This document shows positions 22,827 to 33,000 of a DNA stretch of 64,000 bases, one piece after another; the first letter of the stretch is position 1; each line of letters starts with the position of its first letter. Under the pieces are notes generated by a model. That model was given only the letters and a program-made list of their open reading frames with translations. It was not told the DNA's origin and did not search any database. The position numbers and the translations under genes were made by a program. Source of the stretch: JAVBTT01 sp031556035 (lineage in GTDB: Bacteria > Bacillota > Clostridia > Oscillospirales > UBA929); assembly GCA_031556035.1 (NCBI GenBank), contig JAVBTT010000020.1:1-64000 (forward strand), read 5' to 3'.

Positions 22827-24911
22827 TTAAGAGACGATGAACACCAGCTTATCCGCCACCTCCGGCTCAAGCTCAGCTGATACAAGCCCGCAAGCCCTCC
22901 CTCCGGGCGTCTCCGGCCACTTTTCCAGATAGACCTTCGCGTCCCGCCGCAGCTCCTTTACTGCTATCTCAAGCCTCCTTGGAAATCCCAAGCGCTTGAG
23001 CCCGATCTCCCACTCCTGCCCGGTGTAGAAGCTGTCCGCGACAAGCTTGCCGTCCAGAAACGCCTCAGCCCGGTCTCCCTCGTAGCGCAGCCTCAGGAAC
23101 CAATCCTCAGCGTAATCCATACCGCTCAGCTCAATTATAAAGCGCCTCCGGAGCGGATCATCGCTCCCGCCGGTTGTTTCCGCAATGGAAACCGAGGCTC
23201 TGGGAAACAGCGTACGCTTCGCAAATACCGCGAGCTCCCCCTCATCCGGCATACGCTCATAGCCCTCAAATATCCCCTCAGGCCTTGGAAAAATCTTAAA
23301 GCCCAGCGGCGCGCGCCCCACAAGCCTGAGACCGTCCGCGCTTTCCAGCACAGGATTTTCGCTAATAACAAGATATTCCCTGTCGAGCCTCACCCTCCAC
23401 GCATCAAGCGCCTCCCGGCGAGTGAGTGTGAGCACGGCGCCAGGCGCCGGATTTCCCTCGAACTCATAATTCGGATCCCTGTCTGCGTAAAACACAAAGG
23501 TCTCCCCGGGCTCTCCACTGTTCAGCACGCAAAGCGGTGTCGCCGTCGCGGTTTTAAGCAGGGCACCACGGATATTCATATTAAATGGAAAAAAGAAATA
23601 TTCCCCGTTCTCTATGTCGACAGCGGGATAGCGCAGCTCATCCCCGCCCAGCTCAACTCTCAGGACAGCTCCTCTGTGCTCGGACATTCGATAGCCTCGC
23701 TGATAATTGTTCACAAAAATGTAGCCGCCGTCTGCCCCGTGCCGCACGCTGGTTCTAAGCCCGGTCAGATTATCGGGCGAAAGCGGATTCTCTTCCGGAA
23801 TAAATGCGGGCATCATACACAGCCCGCTCCCAAAGTCCCTGAGGAACATCGCCAGAAGCTTAAGCTCCCTTAGGGTTTCTGACATCTGCCCGTACTCTCT
23901 TATTGGCGCGTTGAAATCGTACGACAGCACAGGCAGATCATTCGGGTATCCCGTCTCGCGCGATTCCTGAAGGGTGGTCAGCTTTCCCACGGGGTTTGTC
24001 CCCCCGTGGTACATATAGTAACCCAGCAGGTTAACCCCGCTTCCCAACTTCACGAGGCTCATAGCCCCTATGTCGCGTGCCGTGGCCACCGGCCTGCGGT
24101 GGCTTGTCACCTGAAGCCCCCCGCCCAGCTCAGCGGTCAGGAAGGGAAATTGCGCCGGATCAAACGTCAGGCCTTCGCCGAGCCTCCTGTCGTTTCCTAT
24201 GTTCGCGTCGTTGCGCTCGTGAGTGAATATGTAGTTGCCGCTCGGGCCAAGCTTTTCCACGCTGTGATCCCACGGCGCGTCGCAGTATCCGCCCATAACC
24301 GGCAGCAGACCGCCCGTGACCGCGCCGCCCCAGCCTGTCGCCGTGTAATAAGGAACGTCGAAGCCAGCCCCGTGCGCCAGCTTCGCGAGCGTTCGCATAT
24401 GCTTTTCGCCCTCTTCGCCCGAAAGACCTCCGGCGTGTCCGTACTCATTCTCTATCTGTACACCGATGACGGGCCCCCCGTCCTTATGCAAATACCCCCT
24501 GGCCTGCTCAAATATCGTCGTATAAAACCGCTTGACTTGCTCCAGATACTCAGGGCTGTTTGTCCTGCACTCAAAACTCTTTCTCAGAAGCCAGTCCGGG
24601 AATCCCCCGTTGCGCACCTCACCGTGGCACCACGGACCGATCCGCAGGAACAGCTTGAGACCGCGCGCCCCGCAGAGGCCAATAAAGCGGCGAAGATCCC
24701 TGAGCCCTGTAAAGTCGTACTCCCCTTCTATTTCCTCGTGGTGTATCCAAATAACATAGGTCGAGACAACCTCCACGCCGCCCGCCCTCATCTTGTCTAA
24801 GGACTCCCCCCAGTACTCCTCCGGGCAGCGCGAGTAGTGCAGCTCCCCCATGACCGGGAACCACGGCTCGCCGTTTCTTGTCAGATAGTTGCTCGCATAA
24901 GAGTAGTTATC
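22827..24911 (-). CDS. Glycoside hydrolase family 35 beta-galactosidase
   Basis: 694 residues from TTG 24911, preceded by GAGGAGG. The longer frame to 24953 lacks a site. The GH35 barrel begins at MGELHYSRCPEEYW. The acid/base is Glu156 in QIENEYG and the nucleophile is Glu261 in TAELGGG, as in family members that release terminal beta-galactose. C-terminal beta-sandwich domains follow. No signal peptide, so it is cytoplasmic and would act on imported oligosaccharides, although no transporter is adjacent. A catabolite-repression-like site lies about 75 bases upstream. Confidence 0.9.
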   Translation of the reverse strand, partial: DNYSYASNYLTRNGEPWFPVMGELHYSRCPEEYWGESLDKMRAGGVEVVSTYVIWIHHEEIEGEYDFTGLRDLRRFIGLCGARGLKLFLRIGPWCHGEVRNGGFPDWLLRKSFECRTNSPEYLEQVKRFYTTIFEQARGYLHKDGGPVIGVQIENEYGHAGGLSGEEGEKHMRTLAKLAHGAGFDVPYYTATGWGGAVTGGLLPVMGGYCDAPWDHSVEKLGPSGNYIFTHERNDANIGNDRRLGEGLTFDPAQFPFLTAELGGGLQVTSHRRPVATARDIGAMSLVKLGSGVNLLGYYMYHGGTNPVGKLTTLQESRETGYPNDLPVLSYDFNAPIREYGQMSETLRELKLLAMFLRDFGSGLCMMPAFIPEENPLSPDNLTGLRTSVRHGADGGYIFVNNYQRGYRMSEHRGAVLRVELGGDELRYPAVDIENGEYFFFPFNMNIRGALLKTATATPLCVLNSGEPGETFVFYADRDPNYEFEGNPAPGAVLTLTRREALDAWRVRLDREYLVISENPVLESADGLRLVGRAPLGFKIFPRPEGIFEGYERMPDEGELAVFAKRTLFPRASVSIAETTGGSDDPLRRRFIIELSGMDYAEDWFLRLRYEGDRAEAFLDGKLVADSFYTGQEWEIGLKRLGFPRRLEIAVKELRRDAKVYLEKWPETPGGRACGLVSAELEPEVADKLVFIVS

Positions 24912-24981
24912 CAATTCTGCCCCTCCTCTTGTGTTCACCGGCGGCGCGGGCAATCGTTTAAATCTGCGTATTGCGACGGAA

Positions 24982-24995
24982 AGAAAGCGCTCGCA
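24982..24995 (+). promoter_or_regulatory. Candidate catabolite-responsive element (cre) upstream of GH35
   Basis: AGAAAGCGCTCGCA matches the CcpA consensus TGNAANCGNWNNCA at all fixed positions except the first. The flanks also form TTGCGA (24971) and TCGCAA (24991), an inverted repeat usable by a LacI-type regulator. Confidence 0.3.
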
Positions 24996-25034
24996 ACATT
25001 ACTTTTGATGCCGCCGCAATATACTCATCTCATG

Positions 25035-25109
25035 TTAAAGAGCAGATGTATCATAATCGAAAAACCTTGCTGCGGCAAGCTTTTGCCGATTATTTTATCC
25101 GCTCTTTAA
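25035..25109. repeat. Palindromic element related to the 17041 repeat
   Basis: TTAAAGAGC (25035) with GCTCTTTAA (to 25109), ATAATCG with CGATTAT, and the centre CTTGC-TGCG-GCAAG form one long imperfect hairpin. The centre matches the 17041 element at 13 of 14 bases. It lies in the 270-base gap before the GH35 gene. Confidence 0.55.
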
Positions 25110-25181
25110 AGATATTGGTATTATATAATAATTCGGTATAACTATCAAGCAAAGTTATCTGATACATCAATATCACTTCAG

Positions 25182-25676
25182 CTAAAGCACCAGCAGCTCA
25201 ATTATGCCGCTCAGAAGAGACGCGTTCTCCTCCTTGCGCTTCTGCGCCTCAAAAAGGATGTCCCTCAGGCTTGGCTCGGCGCCGAGGCCATACTGTCTGT
25301 ACGCCTCGGCCTGCCTGAGCTCCCACAGAGCATAATCGCGCACCTGCTCCATCAGATCCCCGCAAATCTTCTCAGCTCCGAGCCCCTCCAGCCTCTTGCC
25401 GGAGCGCAGAAACACCGCCGCCGCCATGCGCCTTACAAGCTTAAGCTGGTTTTCGCGAAGCCTCGCCGTCAGTGCGGAGGCCTTTCTGTTTCCGAGCCTT
25501 CGACTGAGCCTCTCGTATCTTCGAAGCATATCCCCCTCAACCAGCAGCATCTCATAGAGCGGATCGGTGCGCTGCACGGCAGGAAGGACTTCGTGCGTCT
25601 GCTCCTCCGGAGCAATTCTGGCTGATACCTTATCCCACAAAGCGTTGATCTCGGCTATGGACAGCTCGTCACCCAT
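25182..25676 (-). CDS. Helical hypothetical protein at the end of the purine cluster
   Basis: 164 residues from ATG 25676 (AGGGGTGAGG upstream). Upstream in-frame starts are less supported. Entirely helical by eye, rich in Arg/Leu/Glu, with heptad-like stretches (MLRRYERLSRRLGNRKASALTAR cut into two helices, then LMEQVRDYALWELRQAEAY), giving the look of a four-helix ferritin-like or coiled-coil fold without clear metal ligands. It is 173 bases downstream of the hydantoinase gene, same strand, and may be read through from it. No function assigned. Confidence 0.6.
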   Translation of the reverse strand: MGDELSIAEINALWDKVSARIAPEEQTHEVLPAVQRTDPLYEMLLVEGDMLRRYERLSRRLGNRKASALTARLRENQLKLVRRMAAAVFLRSGKRLEGLGAEKICGDLMEQVRDYALWELRQAEAYRQYGLGAEPSLRDILFEAQKRKEENASLLSGIIELLVL

Positions 25677-25849
25677 CGCCTCACCCCTGCCGCTGCCGCC
25701 TGCGGCAAAAACCATAATGTGAATGAGATAACCGCCCCTCGGCTTAATTTGGACGGTCACCCCCTACACATTTTATGGCAAAGCGGCGGCAAATGTGCGG
25801 AATACCCCTCCCGGCGCGGAAAAACCCGTTAAATTCGGGAAATTATCGC

Positions 25850-27220
25850 CTATTTACGGCGCAGATACCTTCCGCGTCCGGCCACGCCCGCAAACTCCCC
25901 GTTTTCAGCAATAATCTCACCCCGGGATATTGTCATGACCGGCTTGCCCCTGACGCTGAGTCCCTCGTACGGCGTATAGTCAACGCGCTCATGGAGCTTT
26001 TGCCTGGTCACCGTCCATTCTATATCCGGATCGATCAGCACAAAGTCCGCGTCCAGACCGGGTCGTATGTCTCCCTTTAGATGCCCGAGCCCAAAGATTT
26101 CAGCGGGGCGCGTGCAGCAGGAGCGCACGACTTGCGGCAGGCTCATCCGCCCCTCTATAAAGCCCTCGGAAAACAGTAGCGGCATCCTCAGCTCGACACC
26201 GGGCGCGCCGTTTGGGCAGCGGGTAAAGTCACTCGCGCCAGCCTGCTTCTGAGTCTCAAAAAAGAACGGGCAGTGGTCGGTGCCGACCGCGTTTATCTCC
26301 TCTGCTTCAAGGCCGCCCCACAGCGCCGCCTGATCGGTCGGTTTGCGCAGCGGCGGGCTCATGATGTACTTAAGCCCCTCCCTGGGGTCCTCGTACAGGC
26401 TGTCGTCCAGCAGCAGATACTGCGGGCAGGTCTCCGCGAATATATTCTCCCGTCCGTCAAGCCTTGCCCGTCGGATGACCTCCAGCCCCTCGCGGGTGGA
26501 CAGGTGCACCACATAGACCTTCGCTCCGCCCGCAATCCCAGCCAGCGCCAGAAAGCGGTACACCGCCTCGGCCTCGGCCAGTGCCGGGCGGCTGAGCGGA
26601 TGGAAACGCGCCTCGGTATGTCCCTCCGCCGCAAATCTGCGCCTGAGCGTATTTATAACCCCGTCGTTCTCGCAGTGCGCGCAGATAACCAGTCCGAGCT
26701 CCTTTGCGCGTTCTAGAACCCTCAGCGCCCCGCCGTCGTCCAGCTTATAGTCATAGGTCAGGTACATTTTCAGGCTGGATATCCCCTGCTCATCCCTCAG
26801 CCGTTCCATATCGGAAAGGACCTCGTCATCCACATGCTGGATAACACCGTGAAAGCCGCAGTCGACGACCGACCTCGCTGCAAGCTCGCGGTACACAGCC
26901 GCCTGATGAAGCAGCGAACAGCCCTTTGGCCCAAACGCCATGTGATCGATTGTTGTGGTGGTGCCCCCGCAGGCCGCCGCGACGCTCCCGGTGTAAAAGT
27001 CGTCTGAGGAGCGGGCGGAGCCGGTGTCCAGGTCAAAATGCGTGTGCGGATCCACCCCGCCGGGCAGCAGGTATTTGCCGCCGGCGTCAATCACCCGCAC
27101 CCCCGGCGGACTCAAGCCCTGCCCGACTTCGGCTATCTTCTCGCCCTCAACAAGGACATCTCCGTCGAATACCCTCTCGCTAGTTGCGATGCGGGCATTT
27201 ATTATCAAAAGCTTATTCAT
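25850..27220 (-). CDS. hyuA: Dihydropyrimidinase/hydantoinase-type amidohydrolase (HyuA/YgeZ)
   Basis: 456 residues from ATG 27220 (GGCGGGG upstream). Cyclic-amide hydrolase of the urease-type amidohydrolase superfamily. Metal ligands: His59 and His61 (HTHF), carboxylated Lys151 (SLKMYLTYDYK), His182 (CAHCEN), His239 (VVHLST) and Asp315 (GTDHCPF). In the enterobacterial purine cluster the homologue ygeZ/hyuA sits next to ygeX/ygeY/ygeW. Here it probably opens a hydantoin- or dihydropyrimidine-like ring formed during urate or xanthine breakdown. The natural substrate is not proven. Confidence 0.9.
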   Translation of the reverse strand: MNKLLIINARIATSERVFDGDVLVEGEKIAEVGQGLSPPGVRVIDAGGKYLLPGGVDPHTHFDLDTGSARSSDDFYTGSVAAACGGTTTTIDHMAFGPKGCSLLHQAAVYRELAARSVVDCGFHGVIQHVDDEVLSDMERLRDEQGISSLKMYLTYDYKLDDGGALRVLERAKELGLVICAHCENDGVINTLRRRFAAEGHTEARFHPLSRPALAEAEAVYRFLALAGIAGGAKVYVVHLSTREGLEVIRRARLDGRENIFAETCPQYLLLDDSLYEDPREGLKYIMSPPLRKPTDQAALWGGLEAEEINAVGTDHCPFFFETQKQAGASDFTRCPNGAPGVELRMPLLFSEGFIEGRMSLPQVVRSCCTRPAEIFGLGHLKGDIRPGLDADFVLIDPDIEWTVTRQKLHERVDYTPYEGLSVRGKPVMTISRGEIIAENGEFAGVAGRGRYLRRK

Positions 27221-27239
27221 ATAGATTGCCCCGCCTTTA

Positions 27240-27272
27240 GGTATTGCCCCCGCCGGAGGCGGGGGCAATACC
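27240..27272. repeat. Intercistronic stem-loop (hyuA-xdhD gap)
   Basis: A 15-bp perfect stem GGTATTGCCCCCGCC / complement with loop GGA fills the 56-base gap. Neither arm is followed by a T run, so it is not a typical terminator. It may limit or stabilise the mRNA between genes. Confidence 0.7.
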
Positions 27273-27276
27273 TGAT

Positions 27277-29847
27277 TTATTTCACCCTGCGGTAGAATGT
27301 GCCCTCCATCGGCAGCTTCGCGCGCAGCACGCCGTCCAGCGCGTAATACGCGCCTGAGACCGCGGGGGCGGTCGGAATGGTCGCCAGCTCGCCCACGCCC
27401 TTGGCCCCGTAGGCTATATCGTCCTCCCCATGGCCCTTGACCAGAATTATATCCATAGGCGGGATCTGATCTGCCCGGAGCAGCCCCAGCGTTCCATAGG
27501 ATGCCTTGGGGAATCCGCCCTCAAGCGGATAGTCCTCTGTCAGCGCATAGCCCATGCCCATCACTATGCCGCCCTCGATCTGCCCCTCGGCCGCCTTCGG
27601 GTTGATAACACGTCCCAAGTCGTAAGCCGCCGTGATTTTTTCAATTTTGCCGTTTTCGTCCAGCGCCACCACCTCGGCGGCGTAGCCGTAGGCCACATGG
27701 CTGACCGGGTTCTGCTTCGGGCTTCCCATCGCGTCCGTCTCGGACGCGTACTCGCCGTAAAACTCCCGGCCCTCAAGCTCCTCAAGCGTCTTGCCTGAGT
27801 CCAGCTCGGCCTTCAAAAGCGCCGCCGCCCTTCGGGTGGACTCTCCGGTGAACACAGTCTGGCGGGACGCGGTCGTCGTCCCCGCGTTGGGGGTGCGGCG
27901 GGTATCCGGCGGCTCGGCCACAATCAGCTCCGGTGGCAGACCCAGAGTCTCGCAGGCAATCTGCGTCGTGACAGTGGCGAGCCCCTGCCCGATGCAGGCC
28001 GCGCTGGTGCGCACATGCGCCCTGCCGCCCTCCACCGAGACAATACAGCGGCTGACATCCGAAAGGCCCACCCCAATTCCGCTGTTCTTCAAAAAGGCGG
28101 CGATACCGGCCACCTTCGCGCCGTCGTAGGCGTCCCTTACCGCCTCAAGGCATTCAACCATAGCGGTCGACGGGTCCGCGATCTGGCCGTTGGGCAGGCT
28201 CTGCCCGGGGCGCACCGCGTTCCTGTAGCGTATCTCCCATGGAGATATTCCAACAAGTTCGGCCAGCAGGTTTAAGTTGTTCTCCATCGCGAAGGCGGAC
28301 TGGCAGACCCCGAAGCCCCGGAAGGCCCCGGCGGGCGGGTTATTGGTGTAGACAGCCGTACCCTCTATGTCGATCACCTGATAGTTGTAGGGGCCGGCGG
28401 CGTGTGTGCAGGCGCGCTGCAGGACGGGCCCGCCCAGCGAGGCGTAAGCCCCGGTGTCGGACACGATCACCGCCTTCATTGCGGTCAGCATCCCGTTTTC
28501 ATCGCAGCCCACAGTGAAGTCCATCTCCATCGCGTGCCGCTTCGGGTGTATCATGATGCTCTCCTGCCGCGAGAACAGCACCTTGACCGGCTGTTTCAGG
28601 CACCACGCCGCCAGCGCCGCGTGGTGCTGCACGCTCATGTCCTCCTTGCCGCCAAAGCCGCCGCCTACTAGCCTTCCCTGCACATGCACCCGCTCGGGCT
28701 CTATCCCCAGCATCCGGGAAACCTCGCGCTGCTCGTCGTATATGCTCTGCCCGGCGGTGTACAGCAGCAGGCCGTCCTCCCCCTCCGGCATTGCGATGGC
28801 GCACTCCGGCTCCATAAACGCGTGCTCGGTGAAGGGCACCGAATAGTGCCGCTTGACAGTATATTCGCTGTTTTTCAGCGCCTCGTCCGCGTCCCCGCGT
28901 ATCAAATGCTCATGGGACAGGACATTGCCCTTTTCGTGTATTTTCGGAGCGTCCGGCGCGAGCGCCATCGCGGGCGAGGTCAGCGGCTCCAGCACCTTGT
29001 AGCCGACCCTCACCAGAGCCTTTATCTCCTCAAGTGATTCCCTGCTTCGGGATACGCACAGCGCGACGGCGTCCCCGACATAACGTGTGATATTCCCCTC
29101 CGCTATGAATACGTCCCAGTCGGAAACAAAGGCCAGGTGGCCTATCTTGTTGTTGCCGGGCACGTCCTTTTCGGTAAGCACCGCCACGCAGTCCGGATGC
29201 CCCAGCGCCTCGGAGACGTCTATCGACAGCACTCTGGCGCGCGGATATGCCGAGCGCACGGCGGACGCGTGCAGCATCCCCGGAACGGTTATGTCGTCCA
29301 CATACAGGCCGGTGCCCAGCGTCTTTTCGACCGCGTCCACCCTGTGAAAATCGTCCCCGAGCAGACCCTTGCATTCGCGGCGCGGCACAGGGCTCCCGTC
29401 TCGCAGCAGCTCCGCCGCCAGCCTGACCGCCTGCTCGATTTTCACATAGCCCGTGCAGCGGCAGATGTTGCCGCGCAGCGCTTTCTTGATCACCTGCGCA
29501 TCCGGATCCGGGTTTTGATCTATCAGCGCCTTCGCGCTCATCACCATGCCTGGGATGCAGAAGCCGCACTGCACAGCCCCCGTCTCGGCAAACGCGAACG
29601 CGAAGACCTCCTTCTCCCGCTCAGAGAGACCCTCGACGGTCAGCACCCGCTTGTCCTGGAGCTTTTCAAGCTTAAAAATACACGCGCGTGATGCCCTCCC
29701 GTCCACAATGACGGTGCAGGCCCCGCATGCGCCCTGCCCGCAGCCGTCCTTGGCGGAGGTTATGCGCAAGTCATCACGCAGAAAGTCGAGGAGTTTTTTA
29801 TTTTTATCGCAGCCCACCTGCTGCCCGTTTACAGTCAAAGTATACAT
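27277..29847 (-). CDS. xdhD: Molybdenum hydroxylase, fused 2Fe-2S and molybdopterin domains (XdhD/YgfN type)
   Basis: 856 residues. Plant-type 2Fe-2S cysteines Cys36, 41, 44, 56 (CGQGACGAC) and the second cluster Cys94, 97, 129, 131 (CGFC, CRC) lie in the first 150 residues. The Mo-cofactor half follows with GGGFGGKED, GAFRGFGVCQ and the catalytic Glu in AKGVGE near the end. The FAD domain of ordinary xanthine dehydrogenases is absent and no separate FAD subunit gene (ygfM-like) is nearby. In Escherichia coli ygfN/xdhD lies in the same cluster as ygfK and ssnA and belongs to the putative selenium-dependent group. Expected role: hydroxylation, or the reverse, of purine rings (hypoxanthine, xanthine, urate). 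Start ATG behind GGGAGGG. Confidence 0.92.
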   Translation of the reverse strand: MYTLTVNGQQVGCDKNKKLLDFLRDDLRITSAKDGCGQGACGACTVIVDGRASRACIFKLEKLQDKRVLTVEGLSEREKEVFAFAFAETGAVQCGFCIPGMVMSAKALIDQNPDPDAQVIKKALRGNICRCTGYVKIEQAVRLAAELLRDGSPVPRRECKGLLGDDFHRVDAVEKTLGTGLYVDDITVPGMLHASAVRSAYPRARVLSIDVSEALGHPDCVAVLTEKDVPGNNKIGHLAFVSDWDVFIAEGNITRYVGDAVALCVSRSRESLEEIKALVRVGYKVLEPLTSPAMALAPDAPKIHEKGNVLSHEHLIRGDADEALKNSEYTVKRHYSVPFTEHAFMEPECAIAMPEGEDGLLLYTAGQSIYDEQREVSRMLGIEPERVHVQGRLVGGGFGGKEDMSVQHHAALAAWCLKQPVKVLFSRQESIMIHPKRHAMEMDFTVGCDENGMLTAMKAVIVSDTGAYASLGGPVLQRACTHAAGPYNYQVIDIEGTAVYTNNPPAGAFRGFGVCQSAFAMENNLNLLAELVGISPWEIRYRNAVRPGQSLPNGQIADPSTAMVECLEAVRDAYDGAKVAGIAAFLKNSGIGVGLSDVSRCIVSVEGGRAHVRTSAACIGQGLATVTTQIACETLGLPPELIVAEPPDTRRTPNAGTTTASRQTVFTGESTRRAAALLKAELDSGKTLEELEGREFYGEYASETDAMGSPKQNPVSHVAYGYAAEVVALDENGKIEKITAAYDLGRVINPKAAEGQIEGGIVMGMGYALTEDYPLEGGFPKASYGTLGLLRADQIPPMDIILVKGHGEDDIAYGAKGVGELATIPTAPAVSGAYYALDGVLRAKLPMEGTFYRRVK

Positions 29848-29862
29848 TGATATCCCTCCCTG

Positions 29863-29989
29863 TATTACGGCGGCATCTAACAGTCGTAATTTCTATGGCT
29901 TATACAGCCGCCGTAATATGTGTTAAAATCAATATTACTCCGGCAAATCAAGCCTGCCTAATTTACCACGATAAGTGCCGGAGTAATAT
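29863..29989. repeat. Tandem pair of palindromes (type A then B), xdhD-ygfK gap
   Basis: Palindrome A: TATTACGGCGGC (29863-29874) with GCCGCCGTAATA (29907-29918). Palindrome B: ATATTACTCCGGCA (29932-29945) with TGCCGGAGTAATAT (29976-29989). The same A-then-B arrangement with the same spacing occurs at 37099-37228. A further GC hairpin with GGCTC/GAGCC arms lies at 30000-30030. The gap holds no gene. Confidence 0.65.
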
Positions 29990-30041
29990 ATGCAAGGCAT
30001 GGCTCCCGCGCCCCGAAAGCGAGAGAGCCATGTTCTTTGTC

Positions 30042-33000
30042 CTATCCAAGATAGTACGGATATTTTTTCTCAACCTCCCCGATAAACCCGGCAAGCGACC
30101 CGGGAACGCGGGAGTCGTCAAGTCCGCAGGAGACGGTTTCACCGCTTTCCAGTCTTATCATATACGCTTTTTCGCCTGTTTTCAAGAAGCCTTTGTTATT
30201 GGAGTCGAGAAAATCCTCCTCGCTCCGGAATACCGTCACCTTGTCCTTATAGGGGTCTCCGCTGTGAGGGCAGAAAATCCCGCAGTTGCCGCATTCGTTG
30301 CACAGGCCGTCCAGGTGCAGAATCTGGTGGGCGTCCCTGAAGCCGGGAATCTCCACCCGGACATTGGCCCTGTTCGGGCAGACGTCGCAGCATATTTCGC
30401 AGAGCTGATCGCAGACCAGGCAGCGGTCCCCGTCCTTATGCCCATTCGAGGCGGAGGACAGCATCCCCTTGCGCGCGTATAGCTGCCCAAGCTCGCGGGG
30501 CAAATTAACGAGCGTAAAGTCGTCGGGCAGTCCGAGAGCCCTGAGAATGTCAATGGCAGCACACTTGGCGTCCGCTATCGCGGATACCACCGTGGAGGGG
30601 CCGGCCCTGCAATCCCCTATCACATACACTCCGGGCAGGCTGCTCTCATTTCCGGCGCTGAGCACCGGCCGTCCGCGCTCGTCCAGACTAAGGCCCGCCC
30701 GCTCAAACGGCGCGGTGTCCACACGCGCGCCGACGGCGGAGATCACCGCGTCAAACTCAAGCTCCACAAGCTCCCCCGTGCCATTTATGCCGCGCCGTCC
30801 GGAGGAATCCCATTCGCCGAGCTCCATTTTTTCACATCGCAGTATAGCGCCGTCATAGCTCACAGGGGCGCACAGCTCCATTAGCTTAACGCCGTCCCCG
30901 AGCGCAAGGGATATCTCCTCCGGCTCCGCCGGCATAAACTCGCGGGTGCGCCGATAGACGACGGTCACGCTCTCGGTGCCCGGTGCGCGCACCGCCGCGC
31001 GTGCGCAGTCCATGGCTACGTCGCCTCCGCCGAGGACGGCAACGCGCCCTCCGAGCGGCACGTCGCATCCGTTTTTCTTGGACTCCTCCAGAAACGCCAG
31101 CGCATCCCGCAGCTTCTCCTGGCCCTGTTTGACCGCCGGGGCCCCCTCCTTCCACGCGCCGAGGGCGAGCAGCACAAAGTCGTATTCCCCGCGCAGCGCG
31201 GCCACATCCAGCGGTTCAGTTACACCGAAGCGGAATCTCACCCCTGTCCTCCCGGCCATCTCAAAGTCGCGCCTGAGGGCGTCCGGGGGGATGCGGAACT
31301 CGGGGATTACATACTCAACGATTCCGAACGGGCGCTCGCGCTTTTCCAGCACGGTCACGTCCACCCCGTTTCGGCGCAGGAAGAGCGCCGCCGAGATACC
31401 CGCAGGCCCGGCGCCGATTACCGCCGCCCGCTTTTCCGTTTTCAGCGGCACGGGCGCAATATTTTGTATGAACCTGTCCTGCGCGGCCTCCGCGGCCAGG
31501 CGCTTGGCGTTGCGTATCTCCAGAGGGCTGTCGTAGTCCAGGCGCGTGCACTTGCCCTGGCAGGCGTGGTTGCAGATGACGCCGGTTATTGAGGGGTTGG
31601 CGTTGTCTATAGCGATGACCCTGAACGCCTCGTCGTAGTCGCCTTCGGCCACAAGGCGCAGATATTCCGGTATCTGCTGCTGTATCGGGCAGCCGCCGTC
31701 CTTGCAGGGAGCCTGGAAGCAGTCGAACAGCCCGAGCGGCTTTTTGGTCTTGCGGGAGGCGACGGGGCGGTGCTCCTTGCGGTAAAACTCCATGGACGGG
31801 GCCTTTTCCGCCAGGGCGTCCAGCGCCTTCGCGTCCACTCCCCCGTGACTGCCAGCCAGCATCGGCTCCAGTGTCCGGGCGAGCTGGCGCAGGCGCTCGT
31901 AGCCTCCCGGCTTGAGTATGGTGGTCGCCACCGTGATGGGCCGGATGCCGGTTTTGAAGATGTCCGCGATGTTAAACGCGTCCGCGCCGCCCGAATAGGA
32001 TATGGGCAGCCTTCCGCCAAAGTCCCGCGCGAGCTTCGCGGCCACGTTTATGCTAAGCGGGAACAGCGCGCGCCCGCTCATGTACATCTCCTCGCCGGGC
32101 AGCTCGCTCTTTTTGATTCTAACCGGGAAGGTGTTTGTGATCTTTACCCCGAACGACAGCCCGCGCTCGGCGGAGTAGTCCAAAAGCCTGCCCAGCATCG
32201 CAACCGCGTCCGGGTACTGGAGGTCGTTTTTGAAGTGGTGATCGTCAAAGGAGACGTAGCCGTAGCCCATCCCGTCCAGTATATCGCGCGCGAACTCGTA
32301 GCCCAGCAGGGTCGGGTTGCACTTGACGAAGGTATGCACCCTTTTTTCGTCCAGCAGATATTTCGCGATGCGCTCTATCTCCTGTGGCGGGCAGCCGTGC
32401 AGGGTAGACAGCGTTATGGAATTGCTGACGGCGGGCGAGATCGCTTCTATATCGGCCGCTCCAAAGCGGTCAAACCACTCTGTGTTTTTTATAAGCCAGT
32501 CCACTGAGCTCTTCCAAATATCCGACCCTGACGCGTCCTTCATGCCCTCTATAAAGCGGTCTATCTTTTCAGTTTTGATGCCGTCCAGGTCGTAGCCCAC
32601 GCTCATGTTGAACGCGAAATCGCACTCATCGCTGATCCCGGTTTCCCTTGCCAGCACATGCAGGGCGATCCAGGCCTTGACGTATTCCTCAAAGGCCTGC
32701 GGCACGGTCAGCTCGGTGCTCCATTCCACGTTGTAGCCCTCGTCCTGCGCGTTGATACACGGGCGCGGCACGCAGGCTCGCAGCTCGTCCCCGTCCATCT
32801 TCTGGACGGTCTTTAGCTCCATAAACCGGCTGCCCGCCAGATACGCCGCCACTATGTTCTGCGCGAGCTGGGAGTTCGGGCCGGCGGCCGGGCCTATCGG
32901 CGAGGAAAGGCTCTGGCCGAATATCTCCATAGCACTGCCGGAGGTATTTTTGTAAAACTTTTCGCGCTGCAAGCCGAAAATACGCCCCTGCTCCCGATAT

